Origin: Halioglobus maricola
GTDB lineage: Bacteria > Pseudomonadota > Gammaproteobacteria > Pseudomonadales > Halieaceae
Direction of reading: 5' to 3'
Assembly: GCF_009388985.1 (NCBI RefSeq)
Contig: NZ_CP036422.1
Coordinates: 3,052,501-3,116,500 of the forward strand
DNA: 64,000 nucleotides
A program made the translations under genes and the position numbers. The notes beneath the pieces are model-generated. The model did no database searches. It was not told where the DNA came from and saw only the letters and a program-made list of their open reading frames with translations. Shown here piece by piece: positions 28,127 through 39,321 of this stretch (its first letter is position 1; each line of letters begins with the position of its first letter).

Positions 28127-28600
28127 CTATTGTTGTTGGTCTGCGCCGGGCGAGGCGTTCAAAATGTCCCACAGGGCTGCGCCCTGCCCTGGAAAACGCC
28201 ACTCCACATCATTGAATTCGTCCAGTGACAACCAGAAGCCGCGCCGCGCTTCCAGCAGGGCCGGATCAATCGTTCCCGAGCCTGTATGGATTTCGCAGTG
28301 ATACAAGTGGAAGCCCGTATCGAAAACCGCGATCAGTTCGCCCGGCATCAAGTGCAGCCCGGTTTCTTCGTAGGTCTCGCGAAAAGCAGCGCACTGCGCG
28401 GCCTCACCTGGCAATGCTTTGCCGCCAGGAGGCGAAATCTTGCCACCCAGATTTTCTATGACCAGAACCTTTCCGTGCACGACGGCAAGGCATCCGGCTG
28501 ACGGTGCATAGTCGGCCTTACCTTCAAAAGGGCATGACTGCTCTTGCGCGCCACAAGCCGCCAGCAACAGCGGGAGCAACAGGCACAGCGCGCGGATCAC
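28127..28600 (-). CDS. Nudix hydrolase with a lipoprotein signal
   Basis: A 157-residue protein joining a lipobox signal (LLAAC, Cys16) to a Nudix domain. The Nudix box is close to consensus GX5EX7REUXEEXGU: GKALPGE, then RETYEETGL, with Thr at the usually hydrophobic U position. Nudix enzymes cleave nucleoside diphosphates linked to another group and are nearly always cytoplasmic, so export to the envelope is unusual. Cys23 and Cys37 flank the mature start and could pair. The GTG start overlaps the dnaE stop by 4 bases (GTGA), tying its translation to dnaE. It could be a housecleaning enzyme whose signal is real, or a cytoplasmic enzyme with a misleading N-terminus. Confidence 0.82.
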   Translation of the reverse strand: MIRALCLLLPLLLAACGAQEQSCPFEGKADYAPSAGCLAVVHGKVLVIENLGGKISPPGGKALPGEAAQCAAFRETYEETGLHLMPGELIAVFDTGFHLYHCEIHTGSGTIDPALLEARRGFWLSLDEFNDVEWRFPGQGAALWDILNASPGADQQQ

Positions 28601-31600
28601 CGGTACTCCAGTGCCACGCTGCCGTGTCCGAGTTGGTCACGCAGCGATTGCAGCAGTTCGTCGGTGGGTGATACCCGCCAGCTCTCCCCGCAGACAAACC
28701 GCGCCTTGTTCCGGCCCTGCAGATACATCATGGAAACAGGACAGCTGCCACCTCGAGCGCCCTCTAGTGTCTGCTGTAGCTGGCTGATGAATTCCTCGTC
28801 CAGCAGTTCCCCACGCAATTCGATACTGAGTGCAGAGGCATAGCTCTGCCGCGCCTGAGTCAGGTCACGCACGCCGCTGACGCGCATCGCAAGCCCGCCG
28901 GAGTAATCGTCATGAGCAACCTTGCCCTCCACGATCACGATCTTGTCTTTGCCCAGCAGTTCCCGCGCCTCATTGAAGGCCTCAGCGTATACGGTCACCT
29001 CAAGCCGAGCACTGCGGTCATCCAGCGTCAGAATGGCCATGGTGTCGCCGCGCTTGGTTTTCATGGTGCGCATGGCGACAATCAGACCCGCCAACACCTG
29101 GTTACCCTGTTTGTCTGCACGCAGATCGGCAATACGGGTAGGAGCGAATTTTCGCACTTCCTGTTCGTACTCATCGATGGGATGGCCGGTGATATACAGG
29201 CCCAGCGTATCTTTCTCGCCGCCGAGACGCTCTTTATCCGGCCAGGGACGCACATGCCGAAATGGCGCGTATACATCATCGTGACCGGTTTCCTGACTGG
29301 GCACGACCTCGCCAAACAGATCATCAATACCTGAATCCCGATTGCTGGCACTCTGCTCGGCAGCCTTGAGTGCGTCCTCCATGGACGCCATCATTACCCA
29401 ACGGGATTCACCCAAAGAGTCCAGCGCACCAGAGCGAATCAATGCTTCAATCGCCTTGCGATTTACCTTGCGTGGGTCAGTGCGGGCGCAAAAGTCGAAC
29501 AGATCCTTGAATGGGCCGTCCTCCTCCCGCGTTTTAAGAATGATCTCGATCGGGCCTTCACCCAGGCCCTTGATCGCACCCAGGCCATAGATAATGTCGT
29601 TTTGCTCGTTCACCGTGAACATATACTGACCCTCGTTCACATCGGGCAGCCGCAATGACAATTTCATCCGCCGGCACTCTTCGACAAAGATCACGATCTT
29701 GTCGGTATTGTCGAGTTCCGAGCTCATTACCGCCGCCATAAAGGGCGCGGGGTAGTGGGTCTTGAGCCAGCAGGTCTGGTAGGACACCAGCGCGTAGGCA
29801 GCAGAGTGGGATTTGTTAAAACCGTAGCCCGCGAACTTTTCCACCAGGTCAAAGATCTTCATGGCGAGGGTAGCGTCGACACCTCTGCCTTTCGCGCCGT
29901 CTTCAAAGATCGCGCGCTGTTTGGCCATTTCCTCGGGCTTCTTTTTACCCATGGCTCGGCGCAGCATGTCTGCACCGCCAAGCGTATACCCAGCCAACTC
30001 CTGGGCGATCTGCATCACCTGTTCCTGATACAAGATGATGCCGTAGGTGGGCTGCAGAATCGGTTGCAGCCATTCATGCTGATACTGGGAATCCGGGAAG
30101 GAGAGTTCCTCTCGCCCATGCTTCCGGTTGATGAAGTTGTCTACCATGCCGGACTGCAGCGGGCCGGGACGGAACAGCGCCACCAGGGCCACAATATCCT
30201 CAAAACAGTCTGGCTGCAGACGTTTGATCAGGTCCTTCATACCACGGGATTCGAGCTGGAACACGGCCGTGGTCTCGGCCGACATCAGCAATTTGAAACT
30301 GGGTTGGTCATCCAGCGGAATCTGCATGATGTCGAGGGGTTCCTCGTCATTGCGCGCCCGGACCGGGTTGATCATCTTGACCGCCCAGTCGATGATCGTG
30401 AGCGTGCGCAGACCAAGAAAGTCGAACTTCACCAGACCGGCGTCTTCAACATCGCCTTTATCGTACTGGGTGACCAGCCCGGAACCGGTCTCATCGCAGT
30501 AGAGCGGTGAAAAGTCAGTTAGTTTGGAGGGTGCGATTACCACGCCACCAGCGTGCTTACCCACACCTCGGGTCACCCCTTCCAGTTGCTCCGCCATGTC
30601 CCAGATTTCCTGGGCCTGCTCGTCATCGGCGAGGAATTGCCGCAGGGGCTCCTCCTGCTCCAGCGCTTTCTCCAGAGTCATACCCACTTCAAAAGGAATC
30701 ATCTTGGACAGCTTGTCGGCGAGGCCGTAGGACTTGCCCTGTACCCGCGCGACATCACGCACCACAGCTTTCGCAGCCATGGTGCCGAAGGTGATGATCT
30801 GTGACACCGCCTCGCGGCCGTAGTGATCAGCCACGTAATCGATCACCTGATCGCGCTTCTCCATACAGAAATCAACATCGAAATCCGGCATGGAAACCCG
30901 CTCAGGGTTCAGAAATCGCTCGAACAGCAGGTCGTATTCAATCGGGTCGAGATCCGTGATCTCCAGTGCATAAGCCACGAGTGAGCCCGCGCCAGAACCC
31001 CGCCCCGGTCCCACCGGAATATCGTGTTCCTTGGCCCAGCGGATAAAGTCCATGACGATCAGGAAATAACCGGGAAAACCCATCTGGACGATCACATTGA
31101 GCTCGAAGTCAAGACGATCACGGTAGAGCTTCTGGGTCTCGGCAAAGTCCGGCGCTGCGGTATCGAACAGTACTTCCAGCCGCGCATTCAGGCCGTCATG
31201 AGAGAGCTCGCGGAAGAACTCATCCATGGTCATCCCCTCGGGGACGGGGTAATCCGGCAGGTAAGGCTTACCCAACTCCAGGACAACGTTACAGCGCCTG
31301 GCAATTGCCACGGTGTTGGCCAGCGCCTCGGGAATATCTGCGAACAGTTCCGCCATTTCCTCAGGCGACCGCAGGTACTGCTGATCCGTATAGGCCCGCA
31401 CCCGGCGGGGGTCGTCCAACGCCCGGCCCTCGCCGATACAGACCCGAGCCTCATGGGCCTCAAACTCGGAGGCCTCGAGGAAGCGCACATCGTTCGTCGC
31501 CACCACCGGGCACTGCAATTCGCCAGCCAGTGCAACAGCGGCATGCAGATGACTCTCGTCACCCTCGCGACCTGTGCGGTGCAGCTCCAGATAGAAACGC

Positions 31601-32085
31601 CCCGGGTACAGATTCATCCAGTACTCAGCGCGCTCCCGCGCCAGCTCGGGCTTCTCGGCCAGCAGCGCCTTGCCCACTTCCCCCGCAGCACCCGCTGACA
31701 GGGCTATCAGGCCTTCGGCACATTCTTCCAGCCAAGCTTTGCTCACATAGGGCTCACCGAGGTACTGGCCGTCGGTGTAGGCCTTCGAAATCAACAGGGT
31801 CAGGTTTTTGTAGCCTGCTTCATTCATCGCCAGCAGGCACAGCGGATAAGATTTCTCCGGATCGTCACTCTCCATCACCCGGAGGTCGCTGCCAAAGATA
31901 GGCTGTATCCCCGCCCCGAAGGCGGCCTTGTAGGCCTTTACCAGGCCATAAAAATTGGTGAAGTCAGTGACGGCTACCGCTGGCATCCCCAGCTCTTCTA
32001 CCCGCTTCATCAGGGGCTTCAGGCGCACCAGGCCATCGACGATGGAGTACTCTGAGTGGAGGCGTAAATGTACAAATGAAGTCAT
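28597..32085 (-). CDS. dnaE: DNA polymerase III alpha subunit
   Basis: A 1162-residue replicative polymerase. An N-terminal PHP domain ([20 protein letters not shown]) is followed by the palm with [16 protein letters not shown] and the catalytic acidic motif PDFDVDFC (about residues 395-402), the fingers ([14 protein letters not shown] segment), a helix-hairpin-helix region and an OB fold (about 980-1060). The length equals that of E. coli DnaE1. It lies 93 bases after rnhB, the usual neighbour in gammaproteobacteria. A Nudix gene overlaps its stop by 4 bases. Confidence 0.98.
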   Translation of the reverse strand: MTSFVHLRLHSEYSIVDGLVRLKPLMKRVEELGMPAVAVTDFTNFYGLVKAYKAAFGAGIQPIFGSDLRVMESDDPEKSYPLCLLAMNEAGYKNLTLLISKAYTDGQYLGEPYVSKAWLEECAEGLIALSAGAAGEVGKALLAEKPELARERAEYWMNLYPGRFYLELHRTGREGDESHLHAAVALAGELQCPVVATNDVRFLEASEFEAHEARVCIGEGRALDDPRRVRAYTDQQYLRSPEEMAELFADIPEALANTVAIARRCNVVLELGKPYLPDYPVPEGMTMDEFFRELSHDGLNARLEVLFDTAAPDFAETQKLYRDRLDFELNVIVQMGFPGYFLIVMDFIRWAKEHDIPVGPGRGSGAGSLVAYALEITDLDPIEYDLLFERFLNPERVSMPDFDVDFCMEKRDQVIDYVADHYGREAVSQIITFGTMAAKAVVRDVARVQGKSYGLADKLSKMIPFEVGMTLEKALEQEEPLRQFLADDEQAQEIWDMAEQLEGVTRGVGKHAGGVVIAPSKLTDFSPLYCDETGSGLVTQYDKGDVEDAGLVKFDFLGLRTLTIIDWAVKMINPVRARNDEEPLDIMQIPLDDQPSFKLLMSAETTAVFQLESRGMKDLIKRLQPDCFEDIVALVALFRPGPLQSGMVDNFINRKHGREELSFPDSQYQHEWLQPILQPTYGIILYQEQVMQIAQELAGYTLGGADMLRRAMGKKKPEEMAKQRAIFEDGAKGRGVDATLAMKIFDLVEKFAGYGFNKSHSAAYALVSYQTCWLKTHYPAPFMAAVMSSELDNTDKIVIFVEECRRMKLSLRLPDVNEGQYMFTVNEQNDIIYGLGAIKGLGEGPIEIILKTREEDGPFKDLFDFCARTDPRKVNRKAIEALIRSGALDSLGESRWVMMASMEDALKAAEQSASNRDSGIDDLFGEVVPSQETGHDDVYAPFRHVRPWPDKERLGGEKDTLGLYITGHPIDEYEQEVRKFAPTRIADLRADKQGNQVLAGLIVAMRTMKTKRGDTMAILTLDDRSARLEVTVYAEAFNEARELLGKDKIVIVEGKVAHDDYSGGLAMRVSGVRDLTQARQSYASALSIELRGELLDEEFISQLQQTLEGARGGSCPVSMMYLQGRNKARFVCGESWRVSPTDELLQSLRDQLGHGSVALEYR

Positions 32086-32178
32086 TCACGCAGTGTACAT
32101 TCGTTGCGAATTCTCGGCAGTAGTTTTCTGTTGTGTGAGCGGTCTTCGGAGCGAGCTGCGCCAACCCGGGCTGCAGAA

Positions 32179-32769
32179 TTAAAGAAGGTCCCGTACAGGG
32201 CCGAATGAGCGCCGGTGAACGGGAGTGACGCCCAGTTCGCGAAGTGCCTCGAGATGAACGGCCGTTGGATAGCCCTTGTGTTTGGCAAAGCCATAGCCTG
32301 GATATTGTTCTTCAAGGGCCTTGAGTTCATTGTCACGCTGTACTTTGGCCAGGATAGAGGCCGCTGCGATGGCGGGAACCCGGTCATCGCCCTTCACGAC
32401 AGGCTCAGACGCATAATTCCACACCGGCAAACGGTTCCCATCAACCAACACATAGCCCGGCTGAAGCTGGAGGGCCTCCACCGCGCGTTTCATGGCAAGC
32501 ATGGAGGCGTGCAGGATATTGAGTTCGTCGATTTCTGCGACCGAGGCCCGCGCGACAGCCCAGGCTATGGACTGCTCCTTGATCAGGACAGCGAGCCTTT
32601 CACGGCGGGCCTCCGAGAGTTTTTTGGAATCCCTCAAGCCCTCGATCGGCCGTGCCGGGTCGAGGATTACCGCGGCGGCGACGACATCGCCCGCCAGTGG
32701 CCCACGACCCACTTCGTCCACCCCAGCAATATCAATGCCCTCGTAACTCACCTGGAAGAGATCATCCAC
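32179..32769 (-). CDS. rnhB: Ribonuclease HII
   Basis: A 196-residue enzyme that nicks RNA-DNA hybrids and removes ribonucleotides from [18 protein letters not shown] contains the first catalytic Asp/Glu pair (about residues 17-18); [13 protein letters not shown] and VLVDGNRLP follow, as does the C-terminal [10 protein letters not shown] and RRSFGPV. The start is taken as the GTG at 32767-32769, which overlaps the lpxB stop (GTGGATGA). This gives 17 residues ahead of the motif, as in E. coli; longer in-frame extension into lpxB is not real. It ends the lpx gene group before dnaE. Confidence 0.95.
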   Translation of the reverse strand: MDDLFQVSYEGIDIAGVDEVGRGPLAGDVVAAAVILDPARPIEGLRDSKKLSEARRERLAVLIKEQSIAWAVARASVAEIDELNILHASMLAMKRAVEALQLQPGYVLVDGNRLPVWNYASEPVVKGDDRVPAIAAASILAKVQRDNELKALEEQYPGYGFAKHKGYPTAVHLEALRELGVTPVHRRSFGPVRDLL

Positions 32770-33907
32770 GGGCGAGCTCCAGCAGGGCTTCAGCGGCTCT
32801 ATGCGCATAGTCGCGGCGCAATTCACTGTGTATCTCGTCGAAGGCACTGATTTGTTCGCGGGCAGCTTCAGCCCCTTCCAACAGGGGCTGGGCTTCGGCT
32901 GCCATAGCCTCAGCGGTCGCCGCATCCTGCAGCAGTTCAGGCACAAGGGCCCGGCCCGACAATACATTGGGTAGCGCGGCAAATGGTGTAGTCGCCAGGC
33001 GCAGTACCAGCCACCAGGAGAGAGCCGCCATGCGGTAAGCGACCACCATCGGGCGCTTCACCAGAGCCGCCTCCAACGTGGCGGTACCTGAGGCCAGCAA
33101 GATAGCATCGGATGCTGCCATCACTTCACGGGATCTCCCGTTAATCAGGGTCACCGGGAGGTCTGGCTGCTCCGCCAACAGTTTTTGTAACTCGAGCTCG
33201 CGGGCGGGATTGGCCGCCGGCAGCAGAAACTCGAGCCTGGGATTTCGCTCCCACAACAGTCGCGCAGCCTGCAAAAACACCGGTGCCAACATGCGCACTT
33301 CGCCGCCGCGGCTGCCCGGCAGCAAGGCCAGTATCTGACCTTCAGACGCCAGCCCCAGGGAACTGCGTGCAGCTCGTGTATCGGCGCGATTCGGCAACTC
33401 ATCCGCTAGCGGATGACCGACATAGCGCACCGGCACACCGTGCTCTTCATAAATTCTGGTCTCAAAGGGAAAGAGACACAACATCAGGTCTACCGAACGC
33501 TTGATTTTGTGAATGCGGCGCCTACGCCAGGCCCATACCGAGGGGCTAACCAGGTGCCCTACTGGAATGCCCTGCTCTTTCAGCTTGCGCTCCAGGGTCA
33601 GGTTGAAGTCGGGAGCGTCGATACCCAGAAACAGGTCAGGTGGATTGTCTCGAAAGTGCTCGAACACCGAGCGGCGGATACGCAGCAGCTCTGGGAGCCG
33701 CTTCAGAGGCTCGACAAATCCAATCACCGAGAGCCGGTCCATGGGGAACATGCTGCGCAAGCCCTGAGCTTCCATCAACGGCCCGCCGATGCCCTCAACA
33801 ATCAACTCGTCACATTGCTCGCGCAACGCAGCCAGTACCCGTGATCCTAGAATATCACCGGAGGCCTCGCCGGCCAGAATACCGATACGCAATGTGCCCG
33901 AAGGCAT
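32762..33907 (-). CDS. lpxB: Lipid-A-disaccharide synthase
   Basis: A 381-residue GT19 glycosyltransferase that joins UDP-diacylglucosamine and lipid X at the cytoplasmic face of the inner membrane. The N-terminus [18 protein letters not shown] is the family signature; [36 protein letters not shown] and the nucleotide-binding [10 protein letters not shown] segment are all present. Length is normal. It starts 7 bases after lpxA and overlaps rnhB by 8 bases, as part of the continuous envelope operon. Confidence 0.97.
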   Translation of the reverse strand: MPSGTLRIGILAGEASGDILGSRVLAALREQCDELIVEGIGGPLMEAQGLRSMFPMDRLSVIGFVEPLKRLPELLRIRRSVFEHFRDNPPDLFLGIDAPDFNLTLERKLKEQGIPVGHLVSPSVWAWRRRRIHKIKRSVDLMLCLFPFETRIYEEHGVPVRYVGHPLADELPNRADTRAARSSLGLASEGQILALLPGSRGGEVRMLAPVFLQAARLLWERNPRLEFLLPAANPARELELQKLLAEQPDLPVTLINGRSREVMAASDAILLASGTATLEAALVKRPMVVAYRMAALSWWLVLRLATTPFAALPNVLSGRALVPELLQDAATAEAMAAEAQPLLEGAEAAREQISAFDEIHSELRRDYAHRAAEALLELARG

Positions 33908-33913
33908 GGAATG

Positions 33914-34684
33914 CTACCTGACGATGCCGCGCTCGGACGAGCGCACTGAATCGATAAGCACCTGTAATTCAGGTGTCTCGCCCAGCATTGACTCAAGTCG
34001 CTGCAGGGCAAGATCCAGGGTCAGGCCCTGGCGGTAAAGGATCTTGAATGCCCGCCGCAACTGCCGGATGGCATCTGCAGAAAACCCCCGGCGCCGCAGG
34101 CCTTCAATATTGATGGTCTTGGCCTCGGCAGGTGAGCCGCTCACCGTGACATAGGCCGGCACGTCCTTGCCGATGGCTGTGCCCATACCGCTGAAGCTGT
34201 GGGCGCCGATTTTGCAGAACTGATGTACCAGCGTGTAGCCACTGAGAATCGCCCAATCGCCGATATGAACATGTCCGGCCAGCGCGGTGTTGTTCACCAG
34301 GATAGTGTTGTTACCCAGCACCGAGTCGTGGCCGATGTGAACGTAGGCCATTATCAGGTTGTCGTTGCCGATAGTGGTCTCAGAACGGTCCTGGACAGTA
34401 CCGCGGTGGATAGTCACGTTCTCGCGAATGATATTGTTGTCGCCAATGACCAGGCGGGTGGGCTCATTGCGATACTTGAGGTCCGGTGTGGCCTCGCCGA
34501 TGCTAGAGAACTGGTAGATATGATTGTTGGCACCGATCACCGTGGGACCGCGCACAATCACATGGGGCTCGACAATCGTACCGGGACCTATCTCGACATC
34601 GGCGCCAATCATGGACCAGGGACCTACCACAACGTCGTCCGCCAGTTTCGCGGTAGGGTCGACGATGGCCAGCTCGTGAATCAT
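33914..34684 (-). CDS. lpxA: UDP-GlcNAc acyltransferase
   Basis: A 256-residue left-handed beta-helix enzyme catalysing the first step of lipid A synthesis: transfer of 3-hydroxyacyl from ACP to UDP-GlcNAc. Hexapeptide repeats run through the N-terminal 180 residues ([19 protein letters not shown]...). The catalytic His lies in [20 protein letters not shown], and the C-terminal helical bundle contains [26 protein letters not shown]. Its ATG overlaps the fabZ stop by 4 bases (ATGA). Confidence 0.97.
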   Translation of the reverse strand: MIHELAIVDPTAKLADDVVVGPWSMIGADVEIGPGTIVEPHVIVRGPTVIGANNHIYQFSSIGEATPDLKYRNEPTRLVIGDNNIIRENVTIHRGTVQDRSETTIGNDNLIMAYVHIGHDSVLGNNTILVNNTALAGHVHIGDWAILSGYTLVHQFCKIGAHSFSGMGTAIGKDVPAYVTVSGSPAEAKTINIEGLRRRGFSADAIRQLRRAFKILYRQGLTLDLALQRLESMLGETPELQVLIDSVRSSERGIVR

Positions 34685-35112
34685 CGATCGGCGCAGAGAA
34701 TGGTGGCAGATGCGGCCAGTTGGCCGTCGACGTCAGCTTTTACGTCGAACTTCCAGATGCCGCGGCGCTCACCCACGATCGATGCGCGCAACATGACCTG
34801 GTCGCCAGGTACGCAAGGGCGTTTGAAACGCAGGTTGTCCGCGCCGACAAAATAGTAGATCGAACCGTCCGCCGGCGTCTTATCCATGGTTTTAAAGCCG
34901 AGAATACCCGCCGCCTGGGCCATTGCTTCAACAAGCAATACACCGGGGAACACAGGTTTATCTGGAAAGTGGCCATCGAAAAAAGGCTCATTCACCGTCA
35001 AATTCTTGTACGCGACGATAGACTCGCCCAGATTCAACTCCACCACACGGTCCACCAGCAAGAAAGGGTAGCGGTGCGGCAGGTATTTACGTATTTCTAC
35101 GACATCCATCAT
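34681..35112 (-). CDS. fabZ: 3-hydroxyacyl-ACP dehydratase FabZ
   Basis: A 143-residue hot-dog fold dehydratase of fatty acid synthesis. The N-terminal motif [13 protein letters not shown] and the active-site segment [26 protein letters not shown] (catalytic His and Glu, about residues 50-65) are intact. Two ATGs in tandem offer a start; AAGGA lies about 11 bases upstream. It sits between lpxD and lpxA, which is the common order and links 3-hydroxyacyl-ACP use in lipid A to fatty acid elongation. Confidence 0.97.
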   Translation of the reverse strand: MMDVVEIRKYLPHRYPFLLVDRVVELNLGESIVAYKNLTVNEPFFDGHFPDKPVFPGVLLVEAMAQAAGILGFKTMDKTPADGSIYYFVGADNLRFKRPCVPGDQVMLRASIVGERRGIWKFDVKADVDGQLAASATILCADR

Positions 35113-35132
35113 GAAATGTTGTTCCTTTGGAG

Positions 35133-36146
35133 CTATTGCCCTTGCTCGCTTTCAAGAGCGGCAAGCCGCTGGTGTATGCGTTCCAGCTGGCTGAAGCGGA
35201 CGGCGGCTCTGCGCCAGCCCCGCGAGGGCATCATGGGCGTACCGGAGGAATATGAGCCTGGCGTAGTAATGGACTTGGTCACCATGGTCATGCCCGATAC
35301 ATGGACTCCGTCACAAATCTCCAGATGACCCGCCACCCCGACCATTCCGGCCAGTGTACAGTTAGCGCCTATGATCGAACTTCCGGCCATTCCGGTGCAA
35401 CCTGCTATCGCGGTATTTTTTCCGATGCGGCAGTTGTGGGCAATATGCACCTGATTGTCCAGAATAACGCCATCTTCAAGCACAGTGTGCTCCAGCGCTC
35501 CGCGGTCAATCGTGACACCGGCACCGATTTCAACATCGTCGCCTACCCTCACTCCGCCCAGTTGGTGGATTTTCTGCCAGCCATCGGCCTTTGGCGCAAA
35601 ACCAAAACCATCAGAACCGATCACCGACTGGCCGTGAATCTTGCAGCGCTCACCGAGATGCACATCGTGGTAAATCACCACACCCGGCATCAGGTGGCTA
35701 TTCGCCCCTATCACGCTGTGCTCCCCGACATAGACATTAGCCGCCAGTTGACAGCCATCACCTATGATAACGCCTGATTCCACCACGACATTGGGGCCAA
35801 TGCAGCTCCCCTCACCAATTATCGCGTCGGCGGCGACCAGGGCGCTGGGATGAATACCGCCAGGAACGCGTGGCGTCTGGTCAAAAATGGCCGTCATCCT
35901 GGCGAACGCGAGATAAGGGTCGTCTGTTACCAGGGTGTCTACCGGGCAATCGGCCGCGATATCCGCGCGCAAAATAACCGCAGCAGCGCGGGCTTCGCCG
36001 AGTAACGACTGGAAACGGGGATTGGAGAGAAAGGTCACTTGCTCGGGCCCGGCATTCGCCAGCGTCCCAAGACCAGACACGGGGCGTTGCGGATCACCTG
36101 ATAACACCAGGTCAAATCGTTCCGCCAACTCCCCGAGAGTGACCAT
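35133..36146 (-). CDS. lpxD: UDP-3-O-acylglucosamine N-acyltransferase
   Basis: A 337-residue enzyme adding the second 3-hydroxyacyl chain in lipid A synthesis. A uridine-binding N-terminal domain (about 1-100) precedes a left-handed beta helix of hexapeptide repeats (about 100-300). The catalytic His lies in [18 protein letters not shown], and the conserved [11 protein letters not shown] segment is intact. A short C-terminal helix follows ([11 protein letters not shown]). The gene lies 10 bases after ompH. Confidence 0.97.
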   Translation of the reverse strand: MVTLGELAERFDLVLSGDPQRPVSGLGTLANAGPEQVTFLSNPRFQSLLGEARAAAVILRADIAADCPVDTLVTDDPYLAFARMTAIFDQTPRVPGGIHPSALVAADAIIGEGSCIGPNVVVESGVIIGDGCQLAANVYVGEHSVIGANSHLMPGVVIYHDVHLGERCKIHGQSVIGSDGFGFAPKADGWQKIHQLGGVRVGDDVEIGAGVTIDRGALEHTVLEDGVILDNQVHIAHNCRIGKNTAIAGCTGMAGSSIIGANCTLAGMVGVAGHLEICDGVHVSGMTMVTKSITTPGSYSSGTPMMPSRGWRRAAVRFSQLERIHQRLAALESEQGQ

Positions 36147-36156
36147 AGGCCGCGCC

Positions 36157-36669
36157 TTAGTTGGACTGATTGAGTTTGTCAGTGACCTTGGCGGTAATGC
36201 TGTAACCGGGGTCGGCGTGAATCACGGAGGCGCGCGGCATCAGCAGCCCGATGCCTTCTGTTGAGATCAGATCGCGCAGTACTTCCTGCACTTTAGGCGA
36301 CAGCTCTTGCAGCAGTGCCTGACCGGCGGCCTGCTCGGCCTGCTGTAATTTACCGCTGACGTGCTCCAGATCAGACTGCTTGCTGGCCAATTTCTGGCGT
36401 GCGGCCACCTGCTGTTCCTGGCTCATCACTGCGGCGTCTTTTTGGAACGACTTGACCAGCTCATCGAACTCGCTCTTGAGTTTATCGAACTCAGCCTTGT
36501 CGGCTTTGTAGTCGTCGCTATTACGCACATCATTGATGCGCTGCTGGGCCACATCGGTCTGCAGTATGGCTTCCTGCAGATTTACAACGGCAATCTTGCC
36601 CTGGGCCATGGCGGCGCCAGACAGGGTAAATGCCATTGCGGCCAGGGTTACTTTCAAAAACTTAGACAC
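36157..36669 (-). CDS. skp: Periplasmic chaperone OmpH/Skp
   Basis: A 170-residue exported chaperone that shields outer-membrane proteins on the way to BamA. The signal peptide (VSKFLKVTLAAMAFTLSGAAMA/QG) is followed by the KIAVVNLQEAILQTDVAQQ strand-helix start and a long helical hairpin (about 45-130) forming the tentacles. The GTG at 36667-36669 is chosen because GGAGA lies 6 bases upstream; a TTG four codons earlier would have the ribosome site inside the coding region. It lies immediately downstream of bamA in the usual order. Confidence 0.94.
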   Translation of the reverse strand: MSKFLKVTLAAMAFTLSGAAMAQGKIAVVNLQEAILQTDVAQQRINDVRNSDDYKADKAEFDKLKSEFDELVKSFQKDAAVMSQEQQVAARQKLASKQSDLEHVSGKLQQAEQAAGQALLQELSPKVQEVLRDLISTEGIGLLMPRASVIHADPGYSITAKVTDKLNQSN

Positions 36670-36695
36670 GGTTATCTCCAATGGTCAGGTAAAAA

Positions 36696-39269
36696 TCAGA
36701 AGCCGCGGCCGAGTGTGAACTGGAAGGCTTCTTCCTCGTCCTCGTCGCCCGCATTAATAGGTTTGGCCAGGCTGAATGTCATGGGGCCGAAGCCCGTAAT
36801 CCAGGTTACGCCCACGCCTACGGAGTAGCGCAGCTCATCGACATCGACATCGAAGCAGTTGATCTGGCTGACACTACAGTTGGTGTTGAATACGTTGCCA
36901 ACGTCTACAAAGAAAGCAGAACGAAGCTGGCTGCGATCCTTAATAAATGGCAGCGGGAACAGCAGTTCGGCGCTACCCTCTATCAGGACATTACCGCCGA
37001 AGGGGTCCGGATCATCGTTGACAGTTTCAACGAGTAGCTTCTCATCCACTGCACCATAGCCGAAGTCACCCAGCGCGGTTGCCTCACCGGTTTCCTCATC
37101 CACTTCGGTGACGGCCTGGCGGCCATTGTAAAGTCTGGCGGGCGTGGAACGCGGACCCAGTGTGTTGCTTTCGAAGCCACGCACGCTGCCGAAGCCGCCT
37201 GCAAAGAAGTGCTCATAGAAAGGCAACTCGGTCGCATCGCCATAGCCATCGCCATAGCCGAGCTCACCGCGGAAGCGCATGACCCATTGACCCTTGATCG
37301 GGAAATAGATCTCACCGCGATAGTTGAGCTTGTAGAACTCAAGGTCAGAACCTGGCACCGCCACTTCGAGTGAGAGCGAGTTCGAAGCGCCACGGGTAGC
37401 CATGCGGCCTCGGTTCAAGGTGGACTGGGTCCAGCTCGAGGTGATCGTCCAGTTCAGGAACTCGTCTCCGTTTTCATCGAGGAAGCCCGGGTCCGCCGGC
37501 CTGGTCAGGTAAGACGGCGGCAGGGTAGCAATCGGGAACAACTGTTCGGGCCCGGAGAACGTGCCATCGGGTTGCTGAGTGCTGTCAAACCAGTAGTCGA
37601 CCCCCTCTTCCAGGCGCGGGCTAGCCTTGATCTCCTGTACGGCAAAACGGCCCGCGGTAATTTCTGTATCCGACACACCAAAACTGAAGCCCAGGCGCTG
37701 GGTTTCCTTGATCGGGTACCCGAAGTTCAGTGCCGCGCCCATGGTATCGGTGGTGTAGCTCGCCACATTAACCTCAGAGAGGTCAGTGGACCGGAAGAAG
37801 ACATTAAAGCCGCGGCTGACGCCGTCTTCCGTGTAGTAAGGATTGGTGTAACTGAAGTTGTACATATCCTGATAGCGCGAGGAATTCAGGTTAATACCGA
37901 CGCGTTTACCGGTACCCATGAAGTTATCCTGTTGCAGGTTCAGGCCAAGAATCAATCCAGCGTCCTGGGCGTAGCCGAAGCTGGCGCCAATGCTGCCGGA
38001 GGATTGTTCCTCAACAGCGTACTCAACGTCAATGAGATCGTCGTGGCCGGGAACCTGGGGAGTCTCCACGCTGGCCCTGCTGAAATAGCCCAGCCGTTCG
38101 AGACGGATACGCGATTGTTCGATCTTGGCGGAAGACGCCGGTGCGCTTTCCATCTGACGCATCTCGCGACGGAGCACGTCGTCGGCCGTCTTCAGATTGC
38201 CTTTAAAGCTGATCCGACGCACATAAGTACGTTTACCCGGGTCGACGAAGAACTTCATATTAACCGTGGTTTCGCCGTCTTCCACCTCGGGAATACCGGT
38301 CACCTTGGCGAAGTTATAGCCTTCGTTACCCAAGCGGCGAGTCATGTATTCCTCGGTGCTGGTAACCAACTGCTGGGAGAATGTCTGCCCTTCAGCAACC
38401 AGCAGGAAGCGACGCAGGTCTTCCTCGGGTAGAACCAGGTCACCGGAGAGGTCGACGCTGCCCACCGTAAACTTATCGCCCTCGGTCACATTGGCGGTGA
38501 TATACACCTCTTCCTTGCTTGGAGAGACAGATACCTGGGTGGAGTCTATGCGGAACTGGAGGTAACCGCGGTCCATGTAGTAGGACGTCAGGGATTCTAG
38601 GTCGCCGGTGAGCTTCTCCTTGGAATATTTGTCGTCATTAGTAAAGAATGAGAGCCAGCCGGTGGTCTTCAGCTCAAAGACATCACCAAGATCATCGTCG
38701 GTATAGACTTCGTTGCCCACCACATTGATGTGCTTGATGGCTGCGACAGTGCCTTCGTTGACATCGATGTTGATGGTTACGCGGTTGCGTGGCTCAGGCA
38801 CCACCTCGGTTTCAATACCGGCGTCATAACGCCCTTGCTGGACATACTGGCGCTGTAGCTCAAGCTGCATACCTTCCAGGGTAGAACGCTGGAAAACCTG
38901 CCCAACTGAAAGGCCCGCGCCTTTGAGGCCTTCAAGCAGGGCCTCGGTTTCAATTGCCTTGTTGCCGTCGATGTTGATCTCGCTGATGCTCGGGCGCTCA
39001 GCCACCACCACTACCAGGACATTGCCATCGCGGCCGATGCGAATGTCATCAAAGTTGCCAGTGGTGAACAGGCTACGGGCCGAGGCGCGAATAGAACGCT
39101 CGTCCACCATATCGCCAACAGCCACCGGGAGGGAGGCGAATACGCTGCCCGCAGAAATACGCTGCAGACCCTCCACCCGGATATCGGAGATGATGAATGT
39201 CTCGGCGTAAGCCGGTGGCACCAACAAAAGCAGGACCACGGCCAGGAGTTTGCTAAATCGCTTAATCAA
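36696..39269 (-). CDS. bamA: Outer-membrane protein assembly factor BamA
   Basis: An 857-residue essential Omp85 protein that inserts barrels into the outer membrane. The signal peptide (MIKRFSKLLAVVLLLLVPPAYA, cut after 22) is followed by five POTRA domains (about 24-420) and the 16-strand barrel. Loop 6 motif VRGF is visible in GGFGSVRGFESNTLGPR. The C-terminus ends in Phe (FTLGRGF). The start appears to be TTG (39267-39269): an in-frame TGA lies two codons upstream, and the next Met is far inside the protein. The ribosome site is weak (GAGTGA). Confidence 0.96.
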   Translation of the reverse strand: MIKRFSKLLAVVLLLLVPPAYAETFIISDIRVEGLQRISAGSVFASLPVAVGDMVDERSIRASARSLFTTGNFDDIRIGRDGNVLVVVVAERPSISEINIDGNKAIETEALLEGLKGAGLSVGQVFQRSTLEGMQLELQRQYVQQGRYDAGIETEVVPEPRNRVTINIDVNEGTVAAIKHINVVGNEVYTDDDLGDVFELKTTGWLSFFTNDDKYSKEKLTGDLESLTSYYMDRGYLQFRIDSTQVSVSPSKEEVYITANVTEGDKFTVGSVDLSGDLVLPEEDLRRFLLVAEGQTFSQQLVTSTEEYMTRRLGNEGYNFAKVTGIPEVEDGETTVNMKFFVDPGKRTYVRRISFKGNLKTADDVLRREMRQMESAPASSAKIEQSRIRLERLGYFSRASVETPQVPGHDDLIDVEYAVEEQSSGSIGASFGYAQDAGLILGLNLQQDNFMGTGKRVGINLNSSRYQDMYNFSYTNPYYTEDGVSRGFNVFFRSTDLSEVNVASYTTDTMGAALNFGYPIKETQRLGFSFGVSDTEITAGRFAVQEIKASPRLEEGVDYWFDSTQQPDGTFSGPEQLFPIATLPPSYLTRPADPGFLDENGDEFLNWTITSSWTQSTLNRGRMATRGASNSLSLEVAVPGSDLEFYKLNYRGEIYFPIKGQWVMRFRGELGYGDGYGDATELPFYEHFFAGGFGSVRGFESNTLGPRSTPARLYNGRQAVTEVDEETGEATALGDFGYGAVDEKLLVETVNDDPDPFGGNVLIEGSAELLFPLPFIKDRSQLRSAFFVDVGNVFNTNCSVSQINCFDVDVDELRYSVGVGVTWITGFGPMTFSLAKPINAGDEDEEEAFQFTLGRGF

Positions 39270-39321
39270 AATTCACTCAATTGACGGATTCAGCCTGTAG
39301 CTGACTTCTTGTTAATGTTCG

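Noticed and set aside
37572..38432. 286-codon open frame on the plus strand
   Set aside because: Antisense to bamA; composition is that of a shadow frame.
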